This document shows positions 1 through 8,161 of a stretch of DNA of 37,165 nucleotides, in pieces. The stretch is from Chloroflexota bacterium (lineage in GTDB: Bacteria > Chloroflexota > UBA11872): NCBI GenBank assembly GCA_026707185.1, contig JAPOXI010000049.1:1-37165 (forward strand), read 5' to 3'. A program made the position numbers and the translations under genes. Under the pieces are notes generated by a model that did no database searches, was not told where the DNA came from, and saw nothing but the letters and a program-made list of their open reading frames with translations. Every line of letters starts with the position of its first letter. The first letter of the stretch is position 1.

Positions 1-2
1 TC

Positions 3-1112
3 GAATCCATGGCCCGCCAGCTCCAGTCCCTCTACGGCTCCCTCGAGCAGCGCGTCGCCGACCGCACCCGCGAGCTTGAAATCGTCGTCCGCGTCGCCCG
101 CTCTATCACCCAGACCCTCGACGCCCGCGAAATCCTCCGGGTCAGCGCCGCCGAGCTGCCTCGCCACCCCCGCATCCAGGCCGCCTGGGTCCGCCTTTCG
201 CCCACCCAGGCCGAGCAATTCGGCCTCGCCGCCACGCCCCCACCCGGCTGGGCCGACGCCGCCCCAACGGACCGCCTCGAATCCACCGGCGGCCTCCACA
301 GCCGCCCCGCGCCCGCCGGTGACTGGGTCCATTCCCTGCCGCTAACCGTGGCCGACGAACAGGGCGCCCTCCTCGTCCGCACCGCCGCCCACGACGGCGA
401 CGAACTCTCCAACTTCCTTCTCACCGTCGCCGCCCAGATCGGCATCGCTCTCGAAAACGCCCTGCTCTACCGCCAGGGCCAGGCCCGCGCCGCCCTTGAT
501 GAACGCATGCGCCTCGCCCGCGACATCCACGACACCGTCGCTCAGAGCCTTACCGGCGTCATCGTCCACCTCGAAGCCCTGGAGCACGTCGCCGGGGATG
601 CCACCGCCGCGTCCGACCACCGCGCCCGCGCGCTCGACCTGGCCCGCGTCGGCCTCCGCGAAGCCCGCCTCTCCGTCCAGGGCCTCCGCGCCTCAGCCCT
701 CGATGGTCAGGACCTCAGCGACGCCCTCGCCGCCGTCGTCGACCGCGCCGACGCCTCCGGGCAGGCCGCCGCGCGCTTCAGCCTCCAGGGCGACGCCGCC
801 GGGGTCCCCCCCCCCATCGCCAACGAGCTGCTGCGCATCGGTGAAGAGGCTCTCGCCAACGCCCTCCGCCACGCCTCGCCCCACCACGTGCTCACCAGCC
901 TCCAGGTCACCCCCAACGCCGTTCGGTTGGTTGTCGAAGACGACGGCGCCGGCATCGACCCCGCCGACACCAACGATTCTGGCTACGGCCTGCTCGGCAT
1001 GCGCGAGCGCGCCGCGCGCCTGGGCGGCACACTCAGCATCGAAAGCCAACCCGGCGAAGGCACCCGCGTGCAGGCCCACATCCCGCTTCAACCGGACTCC
1101 GACGACCGATGA
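3..1112 (+). CDS. NarL-type sensor histidine kinase, 5' end outside window
   Basis: C-terminal part of a two-component sensor kinase that should autophosphorylate on histidine and pass the phosphate to the regulator encoded next. The frame is open to the left edge. The first ATG (position 9) lies inside a post-HAMP-like coiled coil (LEQRVADRTRELE), so the true start and probably the membrane part are upstream. Numbered from that ATG: a degenerate GAF-like region at about 25-155, a HisKA_3 dimerisation helix with phospho-acceptor H174 in RDIHDTVAQS, the N box EEALANALRHA (279-289), the G1 box EDDGAGID (310-317) and the G2 box GYGLLGMRERAARLGG (325-340). The stop overlaps the next start by 4 nt (ATGA), implying translational coupling. 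A run of ten C at 806-815 does not break the frame. The input signal is unknown. Confidence 0.9.
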   Translation, partial: ESMARQLQSLYGSLEQRVADRTRELEIVVRVARSITQTLDAREILRVSAAELPRHPRIQAAWVRLSPTQAEQFGLAATPPPGWADAAPTDRLESTGGLHSRPAPAGDWVHSLPLTVADEQGALLVRTAAHDGDELSNFLLTVAAQIGIALENALLYRQGQARAALDERMRLARDIHDTVAQSLTGVIVHLEALEHVAGDATAASDHRARALDLARVGLREARLSVQGLRASALDGQDLSDALAAVVDRADASGQAAARFSLQGDAAGVPPPIANELLRIGEEALANALRHASPHHVLTSLQVTPNAVRLVVEDDGAGIDPADTNDSGYGLLGMRERAARLGGTLSIESQPGEGTRVQAHIPLQPDSDDR

Positions 1113-1759
1113 TCCGCGTCCTCATCGCCGACGACCATCCGATCGTCCGCGAAGGCTTCGGTGCCATCGTCAACGCGGAAGCCGACATCCAGGTCGTCGC
1201 CCAGGCCTCCAACGGCGTCGAAGCGCTCGAGCGGGCCGCCCAGACCAACCCCGATGTCGCCCTCATGGACCTCCGCATGCCCCAAATGGGCGGCGCCGAA
1301 GCCATCCGCCGCCTCCGCCAGGCCAATCCCGATCTGCGCGCCATCGTCCTCACCACCTACGACGACGACGACGCCATCTACGAAGCCATCCGCGCCGGCG
1401 CCCGCGGCTACCTCCTCAAGGACGTCCGTCCGAAGGACCTCGTCCGCGCCATCCGCCGCGTCCACGCCGGCGGCTCGCTGCTGCAACCAGTGGTCGTCGA
1501 ACGTCTCCTCGACCGCCTCGGACCCGAGGACGCCGACGACACGCCCCCTGTCGAAGCTCTCACCCCCCGCGAGCTCGAAGTCCTTCAGATCATGGCCCGC
1601 GGCGCCCGCAACCGCGACATTGCCGAGGAACTGGTGATCTCCGAACGCACCGTCAAAATCCACGTCGCCAACGTCATCGCCAAGCTCGGCGTCACCAACC
1701 GCACCGCCGCCGTCGTCCGAGCCATCGACCTCAACCTGGTCACCCACCGCGAAACCTAG
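1109..1759 (+). CDS. NarL/FixJ-family response regulator (REC-LuxR HTH)
   Basis: DNA-binding response regulator, 216 aa, the usual length for the NarL family. The receiver domain spans about 2-120, with acidic pocket D8/D9, phospho-acceptor D54 in LMDLRMP, switch T82 and conserved K104 in GYLLKD. The LuxR-type helix-turn-helix spans about 148-210 and has the typical LTPRELEVLQIMARGARNRD entry and ERTVKIHVANVIAKL recognition region. It overlaps the kinase by 4 nt, so the two form a cognate pair. Phosphorylation should promote dimerisation and promoter binding. Target genes cannot be deduced here, because the genes downstream face the opposite way. Confidence 0.95.
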   Translation: MIRVLIADDHPIVREGFGAIVNAEADIQVVAQASNGVEALERAAQTNPDVALMDLRMPQMGGAEAIRRLRQANPDLRAIVLTTYDDDDAIYEAIRAGARGYLLKDVRPKDLVRAIRRVHAGGSLLQPVVVERLLDRLGPEDADDTPPVEALTPRELEVLQIMARGARNRDIAEELVISERTVKIHVANVIAKLGVTNRTAAVVRAIDLNLVTHRET

Positions 1760-1820
1760 TCCAACCGATGTCGCCGAGGATCCTCAGATGACTGACCTGA
1801 CTCTAATGTGAGGCGTACTG

Positions 1821-2648
1821 CTACCGGCCGTCTCCAGCCCCGGGCCTGAACTCGTTCAGGGACAGTCGCCGCCCCTGCCCGTGCCTCCGCAGGTCCACAA
1901 TCTCCGCCGCGATCGCTATCGCGATCTCCGCCGGCGTCCGCGCCCCGATGTCCAGCCCGATCGGCGCATAGACCTTTTCGAACTGCTCCGGCCCATACCC
2001 CTCCGCCAGCAGCGTTCCGTAGACAATGTGCACCCGCCGCCGGCTCCCGATCATCCCGATATACGGCGCGGGCGACCCCAGCAGCCGCCGCAGCGCCAGC
2101 TCGTCGAATCGATGCGCCCGCGTCACCAGCACCACATGCGTGCGCTCGTCGACCTCGAACTCGTCCAGGAATTCCTCGAACGGCCGCGCGTGAACCTCGT
2201 CCGCCGTCGGAAACCGCTCGCGGTTGGCGAAGTCCGTGCGTTCGTCCACCACGATCGTCTCGAACTCCAACACCGAGGCCAGTTGCGCCAGCGGCACCGC
2301 GATGTGCCCCGCCCCCACGATCAGAAGCCGCGGCGTCGCCATGATCGGGTCCAGCAGGAACCGCGCGTACACCCGCGCTCGACGCGACACCGGCTGGCCC
2401 TCCGCGTCCAAGTTCACCGCCCGCGGATGCCCCGAGGCCAGCGTCTCCCCTGCCAACCGCGCCAGTGCCTCGTCGATCCCCGGCGTCGCCACGGCGTGCG
2501 AAAGCCCGTGACCTGACTCGTAAATCGCCCGAATACCAATCGCGCCAGCCTCGATACCTCGCGCACCCACCAGGTGCACGAACACGATGGCCGCCCGCCG
2601 CGCCAGCGCCTCCTGGGCCGCCGCCACCGCGGCGGCGCGGTCGATCAC
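1821..2648 (-). CDS. XdhC-type protein, C-terminal (Rossmann) half
   Basis: 275-aa protein matching the C-terminal part of XdhC/CoxI proteins, which in known systems help insert sulfurated molybdenum cofactor into xanthine-dehydrogenase-type hydroxylases. Visible features are the nucleotide-binding loop GAGHIA (112-117) after RLLIV, a VTRAHRFDELALRRLL segment, MIGSRRR, and the typical ending APIGLDIGARTPAEIAIAIA. I chose GTG at 2648 because it overlaps the stop of the upstream XdhC N-terminal gene as GTGA. A longer frame opens at 2708, but its extra 20 residues are low-complexity and would run far into the upstream gene. No molybdenum hydroxylase is in the window, so the client is unknown. 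Confidence 0.85.
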   Translation of the reverse strand: MIDRAAAVAAAQEALARRAAIVFVHLVGARGIEAGAIGIRAIYESGHGLSHAVATPGIDEALARLAGETLASGHPRAVNLDAEGQPVSRRARVYARFLLDPIMATPRLLIVGAGHIAVPLAQLASVLEFETIVVDERTDFANRERFPTADEVHARPFEEFLDEFEVDERTHVVLVTRAHRFDELALRRLLGSPAPYIGMIGSRRRVHIVYGTLLAEGYGPEQFEKVYAPIGLDIGARTPAEIAIAIAAEIVDLRRHGQGRRLSLNEFRPGAGDGR

Positions 2649-2974
2649 GGGCTGATCAGGGGAGCGTCGCTCCAGGACTCCAGCAGCACTTCCAGCGTGC
2701 CGCCGCACACGTCGCCCTCGCCCTTGATGTCGTCGATCAGGTCGATCTCCAGCGCCCGCGACCGCCCGTCCGCCAGCACCCGGATCGCTTCCGCCCGCAC
2801 GTCCGCCTCCACGCAGCCGCCCCCCACCGTCCCCCAGGTGGACCCGTCCCTGAAGAACAGCATGCGCGCGCCGATATCCTGCGGAGTCGACCCACGGCTC
2901 GACACCACCACCGCCGAGGCCACCCGCTCACCCTCGCCGGTCCGCGCGGCTATCTGCCGGAAATACTCCTCCAT
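2645..2974 (-). CDS. XdhC/CoxI N-terminal domain protein
   Basis: 109-aa protein consisting of just the XdhC_CoxI domain. Motifs are GSTPQDIGARM (28-38) and GTVGGGCVEADV (48-59), then a CGG motif near the end (GDVCGGTLEVLLE). In most bacteria this domain is fused to the Rossmann half; here the two are separate genes joined by a 4-nt GTGA overlap, so they are probably made in equal amounts and act as a complex. ATG at 2974 heads the domain naturally. A divergent methyltransferase starts at 3054, leaving about 80 bp for promoters of both directions. Confidence 0.85.
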   Translation of the reverse strand: MEEYFRQIAARTGEGERVASAVVVSSRGSTPQDIGARMLFFRDGSTWGTVGGGCVEADVRAEAIRVLADGRSRALEIDLIDDIKGEGDVCGGTLEVLLESWSDAPLISP

Positions 2975-3053
2975 CTCGCCGCGATTCTATCGCCGCATCA
3001 CCGGCAAGCAGGAAGGCGAGTATCGTCGGCGTCTTCCTACATCCCGCACACCA

Positions 3054-3815
3054 ATGAACGACCAGGCTGTCGACGACTCGTACGCCCGCGAATCGTGGGA
3101 GGACCCTGACCACGTCTGTGAATACGTCGACGCCGTAACCGCCGTTGGACTCTGGGAGTCCGAGCGGCTGTTGATCGACCGATACCTGCCGCCCGACGGG
3201 GCGATCCTCGACATCGGCTGCGGCGCCGGACGCACCACGTTCGGCATGTACGAGATCGGCTACCGCCGCGTGACCGGCTACGACCTGTCAGCCAGCATGA
3301 TCGCTGCCGCCCGGCGCACTGCCACGGAACGCGACCAGCCCATCCAATTCGACGTCGGCGATGCCGCTGCCATGCCCTACGACGACGCAAGCTTTGACGG
3401 CGCCCTGTTCTCCGCCCAGGGATTCATGTGCATCCCCGGCCGCGCCCGCCGGCTGCAAGCGCTGCGCGAGATCCGTCGCGTGCTGCGACCCGGCGCTCAC
3501 TTCATCTTCACCACCCACGACCGCGCGTCACCCCGTTTCCTGGAGTTCTGGCGCGAGGAAAGGGCTCGCTGGGATCGCGGCGAGCAGGACGCCCGCCTTC
3601 TCGAGTTCGGCGACCGGATAATCCCCGATTCCGGCGTCCTGACCTACATCCACATCCCGGCGCGAACCGAAGTCGCCAGGCTCATAGCCAACGCCGGCTT
3701 CATCCTCGTCGAGGACAGGCTGCGTTCCGAGCTGGCCGAGGAGTCCGAGGCAATCCGCAAGTTCAGCGCCGAATGCCGCATGTGGGTCGTGAGGCGGCCC
3801 CCGGAACGCGCCTGA
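3054..3815 (+). CDS. Class I SAM-dependent methyltransferase
   Basis: 253-aa soluble enzyme with a Methyltransf_11/25-type Rossmann fold. Motif I is ILDIGCGAGRTT (51-62), followed by the acidic post-I strand VTGYDLSASMI, a motif II-like DVGDAAAMPYDDASFDGALF, and the later conserved LREIRRVLRPGAHFIFTTHD. I start at ATG 3054 (MNDQAVDD). The frame is open further upstream to 2574, but that stretch is antisense to the xdhC genes and shows no domain. Substrate unknown. The C-terminal 70 residues carry an acidic/Arg-rich lid (EFWREERARWDRGEQ) typical of small-molecule methyltransferases. Confidence 0.88.
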   Translation: MNDQAVDDSYARESWEDPDHVCEYVDAVTAVGLWESERLLIDRYLPPDGAILDIGCGAGRTTFGMYEIGYRRVTGYDLSASMIAAARRTATERDQPIQFDVGDAAAMPYDDASFDGALFSAQGFMCIPGRARRLQALREIRRVLRPGAHFIFTTHDRASPRFLEFWREERARWDRGEQDARLLEFGDRIIPDSGVLTYIHIPARTEVARLIANAGFILVEDRLRSELAEESEAIRKFSAECRMWVVRRPPERA

Positions 3816-3866
3816 GTCAGACCGTTCGCCAGGCGAGCCACGGTGTCGCCGCTAGGCGCCGGGCCC

Positions 3867-4490
3867 CTAGAAGAACTGCCGAATGAAGTCCGCGCCCTGC
3901 ACCCCAACCGCCGCGAAGCCAATGTTCTTGATCAGCCTGCCCGCCCACGAGGCCACGAAGAATTTCCACCACCCCAGCCGCGCAGCGCCCGCTATCGTCC
4001 CCGCCAGGTCGAAGAACGGGTTCGGCAGGGCCGCAATGGCAAAGATCACCAGCAGCCCCCATCGCTTGATCCAGGCTTCCACCCGCTGGTAGGACTTCCG
4101 TCGCTGGATCCACTTCGAACCGGTCACGCCCAGCAGGTACGACACCATTTCGCCCGCCACCTGGCCCGTGGTCCCCACCAGCACCGGCCCCCACACGTTG
4201 TCGAACGCCACGGCGAACACCGCGATGGACGCCCACCCGAACCCGGGCAGCATGAACAACGCGCCCGACTGCACCGACACCAGGAACAGCGCCAGGTATG
4301 CCGGTCCGGCGTTCTGCCGAATCTCTTCCGCGTACGGGATTGCCGCCAGGCTGACGCCGGTCACCACGACCAGCGACGCCACCTGCAACCAGAAGACGCG
4401 CTTGTCTACGACCGCGGGTCCCCGCCCGCCGGTTTCGGCGGGCGGGAGGCTATCGGCCGGGGCGCTTGACGGGTCGGTTTCGATCTGCAT
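3867..4490 (-). CDS. VTT/DedA-family (SNARE-associated) membrane protein
   Basis: 207-aa integral membrane protein with a VTT domain. After a hydrophilic 30-residue N-terminus, hydrophobic segments lie near 31-53, 63-95, 100-124, 143-175 and 180-200. The family core is seen as GTTGQVAGEMVSYLLG (106-121) and the re-entrant loop NPFFDLAGTIAGAARLGWWKF (157-177). DedA/VTT proteins are linked to lipid scrambling and undecaprenyl-phosphate recycling, but this subgroup is uncharacterised, so I assign no substrate. Its start is only 44 bp from the divergent mutM start, so promoters must overlap. It converges on the methyltransferase gene downstream. Confidence 0.85.
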   Translation of the reverse strand: MQIETDPSSAPADSLPPAETGGRGPAVVDKRVFWLQVASLVVVTGVSLAAIPYAEEIRQNAGPAYLALFLVSVQSGALFMLPGFGWASIAVFAVAFDNVWGPVLVGTTGQVAGEMVSYLLGVTGSKWIQRRKSYQRVEAWIKRWGLLVIFAIAALPNPFFDLAGTIAGAARLGWWKFFVASWAGRLIKNIGFAAVGVQGADFIRQFF

Positions 4491-4534
4491 GCTGTGAGGC
4501 GCGACGCACGCGCCAATTCCCTAGTCTCGCGGTT

Positions 4535-5362
4535 ATGCCTGAGTTGCCGGAAGTTGAAACGATCCGCCGCGAGCTGGTCTCCTACATCGTAGGACGAAAC
4601 GTCCGGCGTGCGACAGTCCTGGACCCCAAACTCACCCTCGACCTGCCGCTCCAGGAGTTCGAATTCCGACTCATCGGCCAGCGCGTCGAGGGTGTCGACC
4701 GCCGCGGCAAGTACCTCCTGCTGCGCTTCACCGACCGGATCCTCGTCTTGCACCTCATGATGAGCGGCCGCGTCCACCTCCGCCCCGCCGACGCAATTCA
4801 GCCGCACACTCGCCTGGTCCTGGCCTTCGACCGCGGCCCCGGCCTCCACTTCGTCGACGTTCGCCGCTTCGGCCGCGCCTGGGCGTTGGACGAAGCCGAC
4901 CTGCCCACCGTCATTGGAAACCTCGGACCCGAACCCCTGGGCGACGACTTCGAGTGGCGCACCCTCCGCGAGGCTTTCCGCGACCGCACCGTGGCCGTCA
5001 AGTCCGCCCTGCTTGACCAGCGCACCGTCGCCGGCGTCGGCAACATCTATGCCGACGAGGCTCTCTTCAGCGCCCGCATCCACCCCGAGGCTCCCGTCGA
5101 CAGGGTTTCCATCCCCAAACTCAAGGCCCTCGCCGCGGGCATCGTCAACGCGCTCGAGTCAGGCATCGCCAACCACGGAACCTCGTTCAGCACCTTCGAA
5201 ACCAGCCGCGGCACCCCCGGTGGCCACCAGGACCATCTCCAGGTCTTCCGCCGCACCGGCCTACCCTGCCCCCGCTGCGCCCGCCCCATCCGCCGCATCG
5301 TCGTCGGCCAGCGCAGCACCCACTACTGCTCGTTCTGCCAGCGCCGACCCCGCGGCGCATAG
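4535..5362 (+). CDS. mutM: Formamidopyrimidine-DNA glycosylase (Fpg/MutM)
   Basis: 275-aa bifunctional DNA glycosylase/AP lyase of base excision repair, removing 8-oxoguanine and formamidopyrimidines. The start at 4535 is fixed by the family N-terminus MPELPEVET: after Met removal P2 is the catalytic nucleophile and E3 the general acid. K59 in RRGKYLLL is the conserved beta-hairpin lysine. The helix-two-turn-helix segment is DQRTVAGVGNIYADEALF, and the C-terminal zinc finger has CPRC and CSFC cysteine pairs. Length and all catalytic residues are normal. The frame is open 69 nt upstream, but a longer protein would bury P2. It converges on the DUF3500 gene 9 bp downstream. Confidence 0.97.
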   Translation: MPELPEVETIRRELVSYIVGRNVRRATVLDPKLTLDLPLQEFEFRLIGQRVEGVDRRGKYLLLRFTDRILVLHLMMSGRVHLRPADAIQPHTRLVLAFDRGPGLHFVDVRRFGRAWALDEADLPTVIGNLGPEPLGDDFEWRTLREAFRDRTVAVKSALLDQRTVAGVGNIYADEALFSARIHPEAPVDRVSIPKLKALAAGIVNALESGIANHGTSFSTFETSRGTPGGHQDHLQVFRRTGLPCPRCARPIRRIVVGQRSTHYCSFCQRRPRGA

Positions 5363-5371
5363 GCGTTTCAG

Positions 5372-6448
5372 TTAGGTCGCTGCAACCGCGGCCCGACCGT
5401 AATCGTTACTTGGATCCCGATAAACGGAGTGGTAGTGGGCTCCCCCGCCGCCCAGTCGCCCCTCGGTCGAAAACTCAATGATCAGCGAGGGTCCCTGCAT
5501 CCGGAAATAGATCGGCCCGCCGTCCGCCTCGCCATGCCAGGCAAAGTGCAGGTCGTCCAGTTCGTCCCGAATCTCATCCATCCGGGCCTGCGCGCTCGCC
5601 GCATCCAGCACACCCACCCACAGCCCAATGGCGTCCAGCAGCACCTGCTGCTGGTCCGGGCTCCAGTCCCCGGCGGCGGCGCCTTGAATCTCGGGAACTA
5701 TGCCGTCGCGTCCCGCCCCCGTCTGCACGCCGTTCGGCCGGCTCGCTAGCGTGGCCGTCGCACGGGCGTCCGCATCCAGCGCGTCGATCACCGCGCGTCC
5801 GGCGCTCGCGAACGAATCAAGCGGCGCCACCGTCGCATTGCCATGCACAAACGTCGCCGGCTCTATCCCCAGGAAGGTCGGCGACAGGTAACTCCGACCG
5901 TCCGCCACCGTCACGTTCACCGCCAGGTGATGTCCCCCGAACTGCCAGCCCCACGGCATCAGATCCGACGGCTCGCCAAAAAACGCCAGCCAGTAGTTCT
6001 CGGCGCTGAACCGCGAGCGGTCCCCGCCGCGCGACTCCGCCAGGGCGTCCTCCGCCCGCACGATCCCCGTCACCACCTCGTATCCCGCCGGGCTCATGGC
6101 CACCGCCAGGAAGTGGTGCAACGCGTCCGTCTGCTCCAGGTCCAGGTCGCCAATCCGCACTCCGTTCCGCTCAAATCGCACCGAACCCGGCGGCAGATTG
6201 GACCAGTTCGACCGACGCGAATCTCCCAACTCCAGCACCGCCGTCACCCGCTGTTCGCTGCTCAGCGACTCGAGAAACGCCGTGGCTGCGCTGACTGCCG
6301 GCGAACCGGGCGCAACGGTCGCCACCGCCTCCGGCGTCGAGTCAGGCACGGTACCTAGGGAGTGGCCAGGTGCCGTCTCGCTACCGCACCCGACCAGCAC
6401 CACGGCCGCCACCACCACGGCCACCGCAACCAACCTTCTGTGACCCAT
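5372..6448 (-). CDS. DUF3500-family lipoprotein
   Basis: 358-aa predicted lipoprotein. A 20-residue signal peptide ends in the lipobox LVG-C21, followed by a Ser/Thr/Pro linker. The body matches DUF3500: an early FLESLSSEQR segment, central WLAFFGEPS and WGWQFGGHHLAVN motifs, and the C-terminal signature of HFAWHG, YFRMQGPSLIIEF and HYHSVYRDPSNDYG. The function of DUF3500 is unknown. The paired His and Asp/Tyr residues suggest a metal-binding or hydrolytic fold, but that is inference. Anchored outside the cytoplasmic membrane. The next minus-strand gene upstream (NFACT) ends 3 bp away, so this could be the last gene of the rpmH run. Confidence 0.85.
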   Translation of the reverse strand: MGHRRLVAVAVVVAAVVLVGCGSETAPGHSLGTVPDSTPEAVATVAPGSPAVSAATAFLESLSSEQRVTAVLELGDSRRSNWSNLPPGSVRFERNGVRIGDLDLEQTDALHHFLAVAMSPAGYEVVTGIVRAEDALAESRGGDRSRFSAENYWLAFFGEPSDLMPWGWQFGGHHLAVNVTVADGRSYLSPTFLGIEPATFVHGNATVAPLDSFASAGRAVIDALDADARATATLASRPNGVQTGAGRDGIVPEIQGAAAGDWSPDQQQVLLDAIGLWVGVLDAASAQARMDEIRDELDDLHFAWHGEADGGPIYFRMQGPSLIIEFSTEGRLGGGGAHYHSVYRDPSNDYGRAAVAAT

Positions 6449-6451
6449 ACG

Positions 6452-8161
6452 TCAGGCTATCCGCTCCGCGCCAACCTCCCCCGGTACTCTCGGCGCAACC
6501 CGCAGCGTCCGCTCCCCCCGATACGTCACCTGACCGGGCCCCGCCCCGCGAATCGGCCGCACCCGCCGCCGCTGCGTCACATCCACTTCAACCGTCGCGT
6601 CGTCCCGCGCGGCGCTCAGATGCGCCGCAATCGACGCCGCCTGCTCGATCACCGGGTCCGGCGCTTCGCCCGCGGGACTCCGCAGCAATACGTGCGCCCC
6701 GGGCACCCCGCGCGCGTGCAGCCAGAGGTCGTCCGGTGCCGACTCATGAAACGTCAGCCGGTGATTCTCCGCCGCCGTCCGACCCGCCCGCACCTGGTAC
6801 GCCCCTAACGTCCACCCGGCCGCCGTTGGCGCCGCCCGCCGCCTGGCCTTCGATATGCCGTACCCCGCCTCCGCTAGCGTCGTCTCCAGCGCCTGCCGAA
6901 CCCCGGGCGACTCCGCCCGCGCCAGGTCGTGCGCCGCCTGCCGCAGAAACCCCAGTTCCAACTCTGTTCGCCGCATCCGAGCCGGAGTCTCCCGCGCCGC
7001 CGTCCGCCGGTCCTTGGCCTGCGTGAAGTACCGCTGCGCGTTCTCTACCACTGACCGCCGCGGATCCAGCTCGATCGTCCGGCCCTCGTGCTCAAAGTCC
7101 CGCGTCCCCGCCGGCAATCCGTGTCCGAACGCCAGCAACGCCTCTCCCGCCGCCTGCAACTCGTCGGCCGCCGCGCTGCTCTCCAGCTCGGCCTTCAGGG
7201 CCGCCAGCCGCCTGGTCGCTCGCTCCATGGCCGACGCAATCACCTGCTCCAACCGTTCCTCACGCGCGTCCCTGGCTGGTGCTGGCGTCGCAGTCGCCGC
7301 GTCAAACGCCTCCAGCGCCTCGCTCATCGACCCCATCGCCACGCACGGCTCCTCGAACTGCGTCAACGCATACGGTGCGAACGCCCGCCATCCGCCTTCA
7401 CCCGGAACCAGCGACGGCCGCCACTCCCCCCGCGCCGCATCCGCCAGGATCGTTCTCAGCCCCTGCAACACCGGCGCCCAATCGCTCACTTCGCCGGCGG
7501 ACACCCCTGCCGCATACCCGGTGCGCGCCAGCGCCTCTCGCGCCAGCGTCGGACTCACCGCCCGCACGCCCCGCACCAACACCCGCCAGGCCGCCCCGCC
7601 CTGCGCGCTGCTCCGGCGCAATTCCTCCGGGTTCACCCCTGCCAATTCAGGCAGATCCAGCGCCGCCGGCCGTTCGTACGGCGCGCCCGGCTGAATCCGC
7701 CGTCGCCCCTCCCCGCCGCGAACCCGCCGCAGGGCCTCATGAATCCGTCCGTCCTCGTCCACCAGCAGCAGATTCGTCTGCCGCCCGATGAACTCCACGA
7801 TCAGCCGCGTCCGAACCGCCTCCGCCATCTCCGGCCCCTGCAGTTCAAACATCAGGTCCAGGATCCGCTCCGCCGGCGGCTGCGCAATCTCCACCAGCCG
7901 CGCGCCCCGCACCCATTTCCGGGCCAGCAGCAGCAACGGGTTCGCCGCCTGCGTCCCCGCGCCCGGCCACTGCCGCGCAAACCGTACCCGTGGCCTGTCT
8001 GCATCCACGTCCACCAGCAGGGAGTGCCGTTCCTGCTGCCCGTAGATCTCAAGTGCCAGCGCCCCGGGCTTCGGCGACGCCACCCGCTGCACGCGCCCGC
8101 CCAGCGCCCGGACCTCGATCTCCGACCGGACCGCCGCCAGCGTCAGCGCGTCAAAATTCAA
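6452..8161 (-). CDS. rqcH: NFACT-family ribosome quality control protein (RqcH-like)
   Basis: 569-aa homolog of Rqc2/RqcH, which in bacteria binds stalled 50S-nascent chain complexes and directs alanine tailing. The NFACT-N region starts LNFDALTLAAVRSEI and contains RQTNLLLVDEDGRIHEAL. A middle helical coiled coil includes EERLEQVIASAMERATRRL. The NFACT-R domain (about 450-569) has the signature DLWLHARGVPGAHV (478-491), then AASIAAHLSAARDD and PGQVTYRGERTL. I chose TTG at 8161: it fits the family N-terminus, has GGAG about 6 nt upstream, and overlaps the pfkB-like stop by 11 nt. The frame is open up to 8377 but reads as Arg/Cys-rich nonsense there. Which RqcH steps are retained cannot be judged by eye. 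Confidence 0.88.
   Translation of the reverse strand: MNFDALTLAAVRSEIEVRALGGRVQRVASPKPGALALEIYGQQERHSLLVDVDADRPRVRFARQWPGAGTQAANPLLLLARKWVRGARLVEIAQPPAERILDLMFELQGPEMAEAVRTRLIVEFIGRQTNLLLVDEDGRIHEALRRVRGGEGRRRIQPGAPYERPAALDLPELAGVNPEELRRSSAQGGAAWRVLVRGVRAVSPTLAREALARTGYAAGVSAGEVSDWAPVLQGLRTILADAARGEWRPSLVPGEGGWRAFAPYALTQFEEPCVAMGSMSEALEAFDAATATPAPARDAREERLEQVIASAMERATRRLAALKAELESSAAADELQAAGEALLAFGHGLPAGTRDFEHEGRTIELDPRRSVVENAQRYFTQAKDRRTAARETPARMRRTELELGFLRQAAHDLARAESPGVRQALETTLAEAGYGISKARRRAAPTAAGWTLGAYQVRAGRTAAENHRLTFHESAPDDLWLHARGVPGAHVLLRSPAGEAPDPVIEQAASIAAHLSAARDDATVEVDVTQRRRVRPIRGAGPGQVTYRGERTLRVAPRVPGEVGAERIA

Noticed and set aside
2574..3053. Upstream extension of the methyltransferase frame
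   Set aside because: It lies antisense to the xdhC pair and reads as Pro/Arg/Ser-rich filler; the family N-terminus starts at 3054.
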